From Eustoma russellianum (taxonomy: Eukaryota; Streptophyta; Magnoliopsida; Gentianales; Gentianaceae): a DNA stretch of 64,000 nt. The notes under the pieces were generated by a model. The model saw only the letters and a list, made by a program, of their open reading frames with translations, was not told where the DNA came from and did not search any database. Where the stretch lies: NCBI GenBank assembly GCA_036186865.1, contig AP025046.1, positions 31,828,937 through 31,892,936 on the forward strand, in the 5' to 3' direction. Shown here piece by piece: positions 21,962-34,700 of this stretch (the stretch's first letter is position 1; each line of letters opens with the position of its first letter). Made by a program: the position numbers and the translations under genes.

Positions 21962-24442
21962 GTTGAGAAAAAGTGTTTGAATGACTTACAAATGCATGAT
22001 TTAAATGCTACGAGTTTACGAAATGCATAAATAAATTTTTACTTGACACGTTTATGTGATATACATGCTTCATGTGTTTATATATATTGTTGCCATACTA
22101 ACAAGCCACGAAGTGTTAAAGCTTACATCATATGGCAAACATTTGTTGTCTTTGTACTTTTTTCAGGTGCCACCATTAATGAAATAAACTACTTCATTAA
22201 GTGGAATGCTTAAGTTAATAAACTAACTAAATCATTAAATGGAGACATATTTGGCGGAAGCTACATGGCAACAAATTTGGAAATGGAAAGTCTCCTCCCC
22301 ATTCAACTTTACACGCCATATATATATTATACATATATATTCATATTTTTTTGAAAAGGCACAATACACATATTCTGACGTACTACCGACATGTTACATA
22401 TATTATAAACGTACGTCGACATCACACCACTCATATTTATGAGTATATTCAGGTTTTATATCATATGATATAAGTCATGGTGATGACAAAATTATAACGA
22501 CACGTTACAAGGTCATACACCAAAAATTGTCATATCGGGTGACTACCGAAACTTCACCAATGTGTCACGTACTTGCCATATAAAGATGTCCAGCCCATAT
22601 ATATCAACAATAGCCAAAAATTTCGTGGATCACATGTTAATATCAGAAACTAAATCATGGATTTATATCGAGAAAAATCGTGTAATCGACGAAAGTCAAA
22701 AATTCGTTTTCTACAAACATACACACATGGTACGTTTTTGATGCATGGATGTAACATGTATCTAGACAATTTTTAAACATTCAAGACATGTTAAGCTGTT
22801 CTAGAAAATTCAAAATAGGGCTGATTTTTATTTACCATGTATGAGTAAATATTGTGCATTATTTGACAAAGCTTACTAAAATGAAATTTCATCACATGCC
22901 CATTCAGTCTACATGCCTGTTTCATCTTGATTGGAGCCTAGGTGGAGCTTATTTTGCATTTTAATTGATGGAGAATATTTGACACAGGATTGGTGACATT
23001 GAAGAGGGCACCACACAAGGAAAGATTTCAAAATGCATACACATGCTGAAAATTCAGCACATGCTGCCATAGTTGGCTTTTTTGGCTCTTAATGCACCTC
23101 AATTTGTCTCCCAAATTCAAGAGATTGAAATGTGATAGTATAGAAATATTTTTACTTCATTTGAGCACATGTTTTATGAGTTTTTTTTGAACAATTAACA
23201 GCTCATTAAAGGATGTCAAGGTGGACCAATCAACAAGTGACAAGTAAGCAAGGTCAAGTCATCCTTCCAATCATATTGCGCCATGTAAGCAAGATGGTGT
23301 CATCTCTACACAAAGCAATCTTCCAAGGACATGAAAGAGAATTCTCAAGAAGGAAGAGGCCCTAAATGGGCAGCCAAGCATGCATAAAAGGGAGAAGATT
23401 GTGTAAAGAAGGCTAAGGCTACAACTCTTATTCTCTCAAGTGCAAGAAACTATACTACTTTCTTTTTCTCCTTTTCTTTCTTCTTCTACTCAAGCCTATC
23501 GTTTATATATTCTACATATTGTATAGACTTTGAATATACCACCCACAATCATTCATTGTTGTAAAAGGTTGATCAAGGTGTGATCAAACCTTCATTCGGT
23601 CGGTGGTGGTGTCCGTGATTTGTTTGCTCGATTGTATTGATTGCAAAAGGGTGGAGTTAGTGTTTAACGCCAGTAACCCTTGTGGTAAGGTGTTTGTTGT
23701 GATTACTGATAATCGAAGGTGTCTTTGAAGACTGGAGTAGGTTGATGTAACCAAACCAGTATAAAATCCTTGGTGTTCTTACTTTACTTCACTTTACTTT
23801 CAGTTTTCTGTTTTCTGCATTGTGTTTGTTATAACGGTAAAAATAGTAAAAGACTTTCAAAAATTATAAAACTTCGCAAAAACATACCAAATATTCTAGC
23901 TTTCATTTGACGCAAGTTTCAACTCATTTGGATAAGTATAAGTCAGTCAAACGTGAATAGTTCTGAGACTAGAGCAATCTGATATTCAGATTTGCAAAGG
24001 TTGAGAACATCGATGTGGTTGACATACTTCTGAAAGGCAATTTTAAAAACTCTTTCAACCCACTAAAATACATATCTTCAGGGTCTTGTCATAAAATTTT
24101 CAGATCATTTGGAGTCACCAATTAATAGAAATAAAATTTTCAAGTCAGAGTATAGTTTCTACTAGATTTGTGCAATCTAACAAAAAATGTATTTTCAAGG
24201 GGTTAGGAGAGGAGTTTTAATTTGAAATTTTCGTGAGTCACTTACAACATTTGTGAGTGGATTCACAGCAAATTACATAATTTTTGAAGGTCTACAACGA
24301 GGTCTTTTAGTTATTTCAAATCAAGATCTAAAAACAGAAATTGCTTTCAGAAATGAGGTTTTTGGTTCAAAAGTTTTTAAAAACCAAATTTTCCGCATCC
24401 ACTATTCAACCCACCTTCTAGTGGTGCTATACAGGTCCTACA
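21962..24442 (+). mobile_element. Cop-C: solo LTR of a Sirevirus-like copia element
   Basis: A full-length plus-strand LTR (TGTTGAGAAAAAGTG to CAGGTCCTACA) aligning along its whole length to the Cop-A LTRs but clearly more diverged. No primer site follows the 3' edge and no polypurine tract precedes the 5' edge, so it is a solo LTR. The flanks TTTCTT and TTTCT look like a target duplication with an uncertainty of one base. It keeps the 18-bp core of the CATATG palindrome (22456-22473) and one CATGCTGAA inverted repeat near 23042. No gene is supported. Confidence 0.8.
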
Positions 24443-24473
24443 TTTCTTTCATATGTATATGATACATGATTAT
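24443..24473. other. Short spacer between Cop-C and Gyp-X
   Basis: Thirty-one AT-rich bases, probably the continuation of Cop-B interrupted by Cop-C. No feature of its own. Confidence 0.5.
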
Positions 24474-25917
24474 TGTAGCACCTCGCCCCAGGACTAAGGT
24501 TTCGGCACTGTGCACCCGCCGTACTCTACTACGAGAAGTACAAGGCGACATCATCATACATGTACGAATCATGATAACATGTATTGACAAGCAGAAACTA
24601 AATGACATAAGCAGAAATAAATTTTAACAAGAGTACATCCTAATACATCTGCATAAGTGTCATAGATAGATCCATATTACAAAATGTCAAAATACAGAGC
24701 TGAATACCCTAAATTACAAAAGAGGCCATAGCCAACTACTAATCAACTCTATACGTCTAGTCCTTGGGCTCTTCTTCAATGAACTCCGGTTAAGGGTCCT
24801 GTGGATCTGCATGGTAATATAAAGGGGTCAAGGATAACAAATCACTCAGCAAGTAGTTCTGCCTAGATTCGTCAAGTGGATCATACATGGGGGTTAGGGT
24901 GAGGGGTGATACAGTATGGTGTAACACAATGAATCATAAAGCTCAATGTAGCAGAAAGAGTAAAGCATTGAGTAGATGCTGACAAATAAAACTTAATGTA
25001 AATGGGGAAGTAGGAACGCAGTTATCATATCATACATCATTATCACAGATAGAAAGCATGGTAAAGTAAAGATACGATCTTGTTTAAACAACCTGATCTT
25101 AGCTCATAGTTAATTCGTTTTTACGTATGATCTTCTTGGTTTGTACTTGTCATTATGCAATATTACTTGTCTTATTTTCGGATTCATGACTTAGAGTTAC
25201 TTGGTACATGAGACATGATCATGACTTATGCAGCCGAAAACCTTATCTGAAAAGAAAACAATTTATTTCAGACATGCATAAACATGACATGACATAGCGG
25301 CTACAACACTTTTCATAACATGAGAATGGTACCCTGGTTATACCGAATGATTCCTTGAGTAGCCACAAGTACCGTCTATGGATACCAATGGTGCAACGAT
25401 GGTGTTACATTATGCGTACATAGGACTAACGGTGAAACGCTATAGTAGAGAACCTGGGTCCTAGACAAGGTGTTACACTCTGCGATAACGTATTTTGCCT
25501 CTGAGATCCTCCCCCAAGACCAGACATCAGGCAGCGCTCCATACTGAACGTCATAGACGTAACAGAAAAGGCAGAGAACCGTTACCCCAGAGAAGGTGTT
25601 ACACTCAGCCTGCATATCATGCGTATAAAGATAGGTACAGAGCCCTTGTCCCAGACAAGGTGTTACACATACCTATGAGTACATGCATAAGTCGTATGGA
25701 ATCAATAATCTCGCGGTACAATTCTTAAAATCATATAATCTTAAAACATTTCATGCAGAACTCAAGTTCGTAAACGTGTTCCATGATGTAGACGACATGA
25801 GGACACTATACATGATGTGAACTTCTTTTGGAAGATGTCTTCATGGCCATTCTTGATCAAGCCGAGTTCTTATTGGTGCGTAAGCGAACATCAGCAGTTT
25901 TAATTAGTTGGTGTACT
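24474..25917 (-). repeat. Gyp-X LTR, 3' portion (unit 1)
   Basis: Plus TGTAGCACCTCGCC marks the end of a minus-strand gypsy LTR of the same family as Gyp-D. The unit runs to GTACT at 25913-25917, the target site of Gyp-D. It matches the first part (in plus direction) of the Gyp-D LTR at 56954-58420. It holds the degenerate GGTGTTAC repeat array (about 25390-25680). Its MYDPLDE reading frame has an internal stop, and the ACTTGCTG hairpin (about 24829-24854) has lost pairing. It is the oldest-looking copy of the family here. Confidence 0.8.
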
Positions 25918-27373
25918 TGTAGTGCCCCGTCCGGGACTAAGGTCTCGGCACGGTGCACCTGTCGTACTCTACTACGAGGAGTACAAGGCGTCATCTTTGT
26001 ATATGTACAAATCGTAATAACATGTATCGATAAGCAGAAAAGAGATGACATAAGCTGGAATAAACGTTAACTAGAGTACATCCTAATACATCCGCATAAG
26101 TGTCATTAGTACATCCATAATACAAATGTCAAAATGCAAGAGCTGAATATCAAAATAGACTGTAGCCAGCTACTAATCAGCTCCATACGTCTAATCCCTG
26201 GGCTCGTCCTCAATGAATTCCAGTTTAGGGTCTTGTGGATCTGCGTGGTAATATAAAGGGGTGAGCGATAATGAATCGCTCAGCAAGTCGTTCCGCCTAG
26301 GTTCGTCAAGTGGATCATACATGGGGGTGGGGTAATGGGTGATACATTATGATGAAGTACAACGAATCATAACATGTAATGTAACAGGAAGCATGATACA
26401 TAGAGTGAATGCAGCACAATACATCTAAATGTAGGCATGGAAACAGAAATGCAGATATCATATCAAGCATCAGTACAGGTAGAGAGCATGATAACGTAAA
26501 AAGATAATCCTATTAACAACTAGTCTTAGCTTGTGGATTCTTTGTTCTTGTACGCATTTTTCTTTGTTTGTCTTCATCATTTTGTAGTATATCGTATCTT
26601 ATATTTCAGGTTTGTGACTTAATGTTACTTTGTACGTGAGACATGATCGTGAAATATGCAAGAGAAGACATTTTTTGACATGTGCAATGGAAAAACCTTT
26701 CTTGAAAAGAAAACACTTTATTTCATTCTTGCATGAACATGACATGACATAACATGGGTGGCTATATCACTTTTCATAACGTGAGAAAGGTACCCACGAC
26801 ATGCCGAATGATTCCCCGAATAGCCACGAGTACCGTCTATGAATCTCGATGGTCCAACCACGGTGTTACATCATACGTACATCGGACTAACGGTGACACG
26901 CTATTGCAGAGATCCTGGGTGCCGGACAAGGTGTTACACTCTGCTATAATGTATTTGCCCCTATCATCCTTCCCCAAGGCCAGACATCAGGCATACTTCC
27001 ATACTGAATGTCATAGATGTAACATAAAAGGCAGAGAACCCTTACCCCGGGAAAGGTGTTACACTCAGCCTGCATATCATGCGTATAAAGATAGGTACAG
27101 AGCCCTTGTCCCACACAAGGTGTTACACATACCTATGAGTACATGCATAAGTCGTATGGAATCAGTAATCTCGCAGTAAAATTCTTAAAATCTTACAATC
27201 TTAAAACATTTCATGCAGAACTCAATTTCGTAAACATGTTCCATGATACAGACAACATGAGGACACTATACATGACGTGAACTTCTTTTGGAAGATGTCT
27301 TCATGGACATTCTTGATTAAGCCGAGTGCTTATTGGTGCGTAAGAGAACATCCAAAGTTTTAATTGGTGTACT
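25918..27373 (-). repeat. Chimeric tandem duplicate of the LTR end (unit 2)
   Basis: A second copy of the same LTR end, again finishing with GTACT (27369-27373). Its beginning resembles unit 3 (for example CGTCATCTTTGTATATGTA), while its end resembles unit 1 (for example CACATACCTATGAG and the AGTTTTAATT..GGTGTACT edge). The change-over lies at roughly 26900-27110. This is what unequal crossing-over between the Gyp-D LTR and the Gyp-X LTR would leave. It holds an intact MYDPLDE mini-frame and the ACTTGCTG hairpin (26263-26288). No other gene. Confidence 0.72.
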
Positions 27374-29287
27374 TGTAGCGTCCCGCATAGGACCAAGGTC
27401 ACGGCACGGTGCATCCGCCGTACCCTATTACGAGGAGTACAAGGCGTCATCTTTGTATATGTAGAATTGTAATAACATGTATCGATAAGCAGAAACAAGA
27501 TGACACAAGCTGAAATAAACGTTAACCAGAGTACATCCTAATACATCCGCATAAGTGTCATTAGTACATCCATAATACAAAATGTCAAAATGCAAGAGCT
27601 GAATATCTAAATAGACTGCAGCCAGCTACTAATCAGCTCCATGCGTCTAATCCCTGGGCTCGTCCTTAATGAATTCTTGTTCAGGATCTTGTGGATCTGC
27701 ATGGTAATATAAAGGGGTGAGCGATAACGAATCGCTCAGCAAGTCATTATGCCTAGGTTCGTCAAGTGGATCATACATGGGGGTGGGTAATGGGTGATAC
27801 ATTATGATGAAGCACAACAAATCATAACATGTAATGTAACAGAAAGCATGATACATAGAGTGAATACTGCACAATACATCTAAATGTAGTAATGGCAACA
27901 AAAATGCAGATATCATATCAAGCATCAATACAGATAGAGAGCATGATAACGTAAACATATAATCCTATTAAACAACTAGTCTTAGCTTATGGATTCTTTG
28001 TTCTCGTACATATTTTTCTTGGTTCGTCTTCGTCTTCTTGTAGTATAACGTATCTTAGATTTGAGGTTCGTGACTTAATGTTACTTGGTACATGAGACAT
28101 GATCGTAACATATGCAATAGAAGACCTTTTTTGACATGTGTAGAGGAAAAACCTTTCTTGAAAAGAAAACCATTTATTTCATAATTGCATGAACATGACA
28201 TGACATAACATGGGTGGCTATATCACTTTTCGTAACATGAGAAAGGGTACCCATGACATATCAAATGATTCCTCAAATAGCCACGAGTGTGGTCTATGAA
28301 TCTCGATGGTCCAACCACGGTATTACATCATACATATGTATGATTAATGGTGACACGCTATCGCAGAGATCCTTCAGTCCCAGACAGTGTGTTACACTCT
28401 TCTATAACATATTTGCCCCTGACATCCTCCCCAAGAGCCAGACATCAGGCAGCCCTCCAAACTGAACGTCATAGACGTAATAGAAAGGCATAGAACCCTT
28501 ACCCCGGGCAAGGTGTTACACTCAGCCTGCATATCATGCATATAAAGATAGGTACAGAGCCCTTATCCCAGACAAGGTGTTACCCTTACCTATGACTACA
28601 TGCATAAGTCGTATGGAATCAATTGTCTCGTGCACGAATTCTTGCAATATCATGCAGACTTAAAATATTTCATGCAGAGAACAAATTCATAAACATGTTC
28701 CATGATACTTGAAAACATGAGGACATTATGCATGACGTGGACTTTTCTTGGTAAGTGTCTTTATGATTATTCTTGATTAGGCCGAATTCTTATAAATACT
28801 TAAGCAGACATTACTTAAATAGTTGGTGCAGCTCTTGTGTGGTGTAATATAATACATATGCAATTAGCTTCTTTGATGTAGACATTTGTGGGGAATAGCA
28901 TACTTACATTGTACATGTAACCATTAAGAGGTTGCCAATGGTGGAATGAATTATATCCTTAGAGCCGTATATCATGACTTGAAGGATTTTCATAATGACA
29001 TTAAATATTCCAAAACCATATCGTATTATCAATTATGGTAGTCTTTAAGCATAATTAACTCTTATTACATGATAGGTCCAAGCTTACCGCCCTTATGGAT
29101 AATGGCCGGGTTCTTGAGCTTTAGGGCCGAAAGACTCTCTAGCCCAAATTCATTTTATTCCTTCTTTTCTTGTAGATTCACATTGGACTTTAAATTTTTA
29201 GTGTCTCATGAAAGTTAAATTAAACATTTCAACTTTATGAGCCTTGTTACAAAAATGCCATTTGGTCCGAATTAATGTGGCCCCAAT
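27374..29287 (-). repeat. Gyp-D 3' LTR, first part
   Basis: Plus TGTAGCGTCCCGC to the Gyp-B insertion point; CCAAT at 29283-29287 is the target duplication. It contains the MYDPLDE mini-frame with ACTTGCTG hairpin (27719-27744) and the GGTGTTAC repeat array with small hairpins of type CCTTGTC/GACAAGG (about 28300-28600). No other gene. Confidence 0.85.
27647..27778 (-). other. Conserved LTR mini-frame MYDPLDE (Gyp-D 3' LTR copy)
   Basis: A short minus-strand frame starting MYDPLDEPRHNDLLSD, ending EFIKDEPRD and a stop, within a longer open frame reaching up to 27958. The same start, length and stop recur at 57234-57365 and in unit 2; unit 1 has an internal stop. It spans the ACTTGCTG hairpin. 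It may be a leader or LTR reading frame, or just a shared structural element; I do not recognise a protein family. Confidence 0.45.
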
Positions 29288-32200
29288 TGTTGTACCTAAC
29301 AAAAATGGTACTGTACTTGAGACCCGTATGAAGTGGTGTAATAAGATGATAGTACCTGCAAGTACTTTTTATTAAGTTTTATTACTTCTCATCAATTATT
29401 TTTCCTTAAAGTGAATACTATAAGAAATAGTATAATACCCCAAGTATGATTTGTGAAACGTGTGAAAGGACCATTTTGCCCTTACAAGACTTTAGAAAAT
29501 TCGGCCATGATGGTCTAGGAAAATTCTAGAATACCTTAAATCCTCAAGAAGCCAAATAGTTTTTAATGGTCTTCTTAAAAGCAAGACTAAAAGCCTACAC
29601 CAAATTAAGTATTTTACTAATATGTTTAAAAAGGGTTAAAGGAAATGTTTTTCATTTTTCCTTCCCCCAACCGCCGGCTAAGTAAAGGGTAGGCCCCACG
29701 AGACTACTTTTAATTTAATGCTCCAACTAGTCACATTAAGGTCTCTTAAAGAAATTCTAAAGGCCTCACACATTAAGTAAAGTAGGGAATCATTTCAAGA
29801 ATTTATATTTTTCTCTATTTTATTCCCTTTAGAGCAGTGGGATACAAGAAAGGAAGAGTGAATGAGCTCTTTACAATATTTCAAACTAACCACTTTGAAT
29901 TGAGACCACCTTTCTAATTATCCTCTAGAGGAAATTAAAGGATAAAGAGCCTGTGGAAAGTCCCCAACCGCCGGGTGAGGGATCATGGTTAGTCATTGAT
30001 AACTCTCCTAAACAACCTTGGTTACCTTTCTCAACCCAACTTAAAATGTAACTCAAGGAGTAATTAAGGGAGGCAACAAAGGAGTAAATGAGCCTACTCC
30101 TCCCCACCATCGGATTTGATACCATAGTTAGCCATGAGACAACTACTCTAGTTACGTCTCTTAAACCCACCCAAAAAAGTAACTCATGTAGTAATTAGGG
30201 GTTTAGCATTAAGTAATCCTCTTGATGGTGTCCATGCAAAAGGAGAAACATATCTCCTTCTCATTCATTAAACCAATCGGCCCACCCTTCTTGGATTACA
30301 AAGACAACATTTTTTCAAAGAACATGCTAGAAGCTCCTTTCATACAATATTCTCAAGAGTCACCCCCCAAACAAGTCATTGAGGAGTCACTAAAAACTTA
30401 GGCAACTCCTCCATCGCCATCCCTTCATACGGCCATTAGGAGCTAAAAAGACTCAAGGCTATCTTCATCTTCAAGAGTACAAGCTTCATCTAGGTAAGTG
30501 ACATCATAGATTCTAAAGTAGAGTCCATTTCTTTAAAAAGTAAAGCTTACATTTTGGTCTTTTCTTGCCAAAAACCGTGACCTTCAACGGCCACTAGGAG
30601 GAGATTTTTCAAGCAACTAAGGGGAGCTAACATTTTGGTGGGTTGAATCCAACTCAACCTCCATTTAAGCTCCATTTTTGTAAGGAAATCCTAACATCAA
30701 TCTAGTTGTTTCTTCATTCAAAATAGTAGCTAATGTCCATCTCCCTCTCCCCTTCCCAAAACCGTTGTACTATGTGTCAAGTTTGGAAGAAAGCTTCAAC
30801 CTTTTTCAACCAAGACTCAAGCTAAGGGAATTTCTTACTCAAAGAGGCAAGTACACCATAAGCAACCTTGGCTTATTTGCGAAGTATATGCTTGAATGAC
30901 TGGCTCTCTAAGAGGTGAATGTTAGTCAAATGTTCTAAGAACTATGCATAAGAACTTAGTGATTTTAAAGAAAACGTGTTGTCTTGATGTATGGTTTACT
31001 ACACTTTTATGTTTGTCCTCAAATCAAAATATGACATGACCCCCACTATGTGCAAGGAACGGGTTATTATGACAACTGTTGGATGAATGAGTTAATCTTG
31101 TTGAGAATAGACTACATGAAGTGTGAAATGCATGAAGATGGCGTGTGTTGTGAATAAAGCGACAAGGCTGTTTTATTATGATTTGAGGGGTAGCCTAAGA
31201 TTATTATTAATCTGGAAATAACTATGTCAAAATATATATTTAATGGTTAGTAATCCGCCTTAGAGAAATAAGGTTATTTGGATAGTCATGGACAAGATAA
31301 ACTGATAAAAGCAAAACTATTAGAGCTGGACAGTTTTAACTGGTGTATTTCCTAGTCTGAAAATGAACCATAGGAACGTGCAATTTAGCTAAAATTTGGC
31401 AGAATGGTAGCCTCATATGTTTACAGTACTTACCTAAGACATAGAGGAGTATGTTCATGGGAGGAATTGCTCGAAATTACTATTTTAAAGGGGTAACAAT
31501 TACGTGGAAGTCACAGCACAAAATCTGGAAAACTGGGCCGCATGATATAGTGTTTGTTGAGGCCTTAACCTTGTTTAATTGGACTTGTCTATGATGTGGG
31601 CCTTTAGATTCTACTCCTTAGCGTATTGGCTATGCTTCCAGGTTTTAGCCTTAATTGGATGAGGCCTTATGGCCCACGAAACTGGGGTAAGAACGGGTAC
31701 TCCACTGCGGGACTCAGCAGTACCCCCTTTGGTAAATTTATGATTCGATGGTTTTATCTACCTCGCATGTACGGAATTTTTATAGCATGTAGATAAGACT
31801 TCATTGTGCATATGTGTGACATAATTTTATGAGAATAGGCCTTAGATTGATGATTGGTGGCCGCATGAACATAGTATCAATGCTGGAATATTTTTCAGCT
31901 TAAGGGACAAGTTGTGTATGTATTGTGTGATGTATTTAATCATCATGAATTGCATGTTGCACATCATGCATTGCATTGTCCTCATTTGCATAATTCATAA
32001 GACTGATTTTAAGCCAAAGAAATGAAGAAAGGCTATTTTTGAAAGAAAAATTTCAGTTTGTGAAAGAATAACTCCTATTGGTACCATTAATTCCCGGCCA
32101 GCAAAACCCGCTCCAGATCCGGGGTTAATTTATCTGAGGATGATTATCACCGTACAGGTCCAGAGAGAAAGACCTGATGATGACGTTTATGACGTTCAGG

Positions 32201-33129
32201 CCCGGAGAGAATAGACGTGATGATAATTATGACCATACAGGCCCGGAGAGAATAGACCTAATGATGATTATGACCGTTCATGCCCGGAGAGAATAGACCT
32301 GATTATGATGATTGACTGTATGACTATTTCTGGATCCAGAAATAATAGATCCGAAGGGACTGATATGACCGCCTCAGATTCAGAGATAATAGATTGAATA
32401 CTCTCTATTCTTGTTTTATTTACAATGATGTTTTTGAAAGAAAGAATAAACGAATTTATCCTCATTTTTATCATGATGCATCACATGTGCATATTCATAC
32501 ATACTGCATTTAATAGCCAGTCAAATGCTATGTGTACTGTTACTTAGGTTACAACCCTATTAGGTCAGGTAACTTAAGTTATGATCTTTTTTGTCGCATA
32601 AGTGATGATCTTATTTATTTTAACGGTTCATGGATTGTAGGTCAGGTATGTGGAAAATCCAAATTCTTGGGATTTGGTTCTTGTGTATACTTTTCATTTA
32701 ATTCTTGGTTGTTATGGTTTACTTGCTGGTGACTTTGTCACTCACCCCTTATTTTTTCTCATAGAGCTTGCAGGAAACGGGGTAGACTGGATTGATGATG
32801 AGCCTAGAGTTCCGTATCCATTAGACGAGAGAGAGGATGGCAGCTTAAGGACTTTTCACTCTGATGGTTTATGTTTGATGAACTAATGTTGGAACAAACA
32901 TTTCAGATTTCTCTTTCATTTTGTGGACATGGCTGTTAAACGTTTTTTGGAATGTTTATTTAAAAGTTTTTTATTCTGCCTCAGTTTTGCTTACCTGTTG
33001 ATATGTAAGCATGGAAGTCCATAAGTTTTATTATGGACTATGACATGTTATGCGTTGATGCCTGGTACTCTCTGTAGTGAAGTACAGGGGGCACACCGTA
33101 TTCGGACAGGCCGGGTACGAGGCGCTTCA
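29288..33129 (+). repeat. Gyp-B 5' LTR (3842 bp)
   Basis: From TGTTGTACC to GAGGCGCTTCA. Landmarks: an inverted repeat of ATGCTGGAA..TTTCAGC type near 31880-31900; an array of about four CCCGGAGAGAATAGAC units (32150-32300) followed by a TTTCTGGATCCAGAAA palindrome (32327-32342); ACTTGCTG plus GTGAC/GTCAC hairpin (32721-32741); an acidic mini-frame (WIDDEPRVPY, about 32773-32820); and paired hairpins before the edge (about 33060-33129). It lacks about 165 bp near 31420 that the other LTR has. No gene otherwise. Confidence 0.95.
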
Positions 33130-33131
33130 GG

Positions 33132-33143
33132 TGGTATCAGAGC
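33132..33143 (+). promoter_or_regulatory. Gyp-B primer binding site
   Basis: TGGTATCAGAGC, complementary to initiator Met-tRNA, two bases after the LTR. The leader that follows (33144-33434) shows no other feature except TACTGCAG directly before the gag ATG, a possible splice acceptor. Confidence 0.92.
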
Positions 33144-33434
33144 CCAGGCTCTAGATCGGCCAAAATATAGAATTAAGTGATGATTTTAGAAGATCTAAGT
33201 TTGACCTTAGACTTGAGTCATGATCTTAGAAGAGTGTTGACCTGAGACTAGGATGATTTAGGCTGGAATTAGGGTTCGATCTAATGACAAAACCCTAGTC
33301 AACGAAATTTTAAAGACCACAGAGTTTAACTCGAACTCATCTTCTCGAATACTCGTTAAGTTTTATTATAAAATTTATTCTGTCACTAATTGATATTTCA
33401 ACCTTGTATAAAATTCTGATGCTCCTTACTGCAG

Positions 33435-34700
33435 ATGGCTCGACCTCGTGACATACCTGCTAGAGCCCGACCCGCTGCACAAGAGCCAGTCCCTCCAGAG
33501 CCTCAGGAACCTGTTCCCTCCTCCACCCGCTCAGGTTCCTCCACCACCGCAGGAATAGAACCCACCTCCTGTTCAGGACAATCCCCCACCCCAGATGCCT
33601 TGCCTCAGATGATGCCAGATACCCATACTTTTCAGACCTTCTGCCAAACTGTGACGCAGATTGGCCAGGTGATTATGTAGCAGAATGCCCCTCCTCAACC
33701 TCATGAGCCTGATTAGGGATGCGTAGTATTACTTTGAGAAACTGAAAAGAGCCAATGTACCACCCTTCAAGGGAAAATCTGACCTGGATATTGCTGAAAA
33801 ATGGTTAGACGAAGTAGAGAACTGCTTTGAGTTAATTCGTGCCCCGGAAGAGATGAAAACCCAAGCTGTAAGACCATTCCTGCTTGGAGAAGCGAATCAA
33901 TGGTGGAAGGAAAATTTGCAGTCTCTACCAAGACTGATTTCATTGGAGAGATTTCTACAAGAATTCAACAAGTTTTACATACCTCCTTCCGTGAAGCTTC
34001 TGAAAAGACATGAATTTGAGTCGTTGAAGCAGGAACAAGGAATGACTGTACCGGATTATGCAAACAAGTTTATAGCTCTGGGAAGGTTTCAGCCATCAAC
34101 AATGAACGATGAGGAGACTAAGATGTTGAAGTTTGAAAGGGGATTGAATCCAAGGATAAGGCCTTGGTTGGTGAATACAAATCCCGCCAACTTTGGAGCG
34201 CTACTGGACGCGTGTTATAGAATTGAGAGGGACATCATCCGTAGGGATGATGTTGGACAAAAGAGGGTAGGAGAAGTGTCAGGAAGTGGAGGACCCCACA
34301 AAGCCGCCAAACAAAGTTTTCGAGGACTCGGTCGACAAGGAAAGAATCAGAAATGTTATCAGCGTCGATCACAGCTGAAGAATCAGCCCAGAAACCAGGG
34401 CCAGCAACAACCAGCCATCCCGGCTTGTCCCCACTGTCAGAAGCATCATGTTGGAGAATGTTTCTTTCAAGCAGGGAAGTGTTTCGGATGTGGCAAGGTG
34501 GGCCACGTACTCAAGAACTGTCCAGACAAGGGGACCACATGCTTTGGATGCGGCAAAGTTGGACACATGAGTAAGGTTTGCCCAGATAAAGGAACCCAGC
34601 AGCAGCAGCAACCAAGGAACCAGCGCCAGCGCGCAAATGCAAAAGTCCATGTTATGACCAAGGCTGATGTTGAAGAAGTTAATGAATGTGGTGACCGGAG
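33435..34700 (+). pseudogene. Gyp-B gag (degenerate)
   Basis: Particle protein. Start at 33435 (MARPRDIPARARPAA), a Pro-rich N-terminus, then MMPDTHTFQTFCQTV. A TAG at 33678 and a second stop plus a frame slip near 33710-33735 break it. It continues openly from about 33750: capsid words EKWLDEVENCFELIRAPEE, LLGEANQWWKENL, DYANKFIALGRFQPST. Near the end there is CPHCQKHHVGEC and two CCHC knuckles (CFGCGKVGHVLKNC, CFGCGKVGHMSKVC). A Gln-rich linker follows. Near 34690 one extra base shifts the frame before VVTGAILV, where Gyp-A and Gyp-C have an intron and this element does not. Confidence 0.9.
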
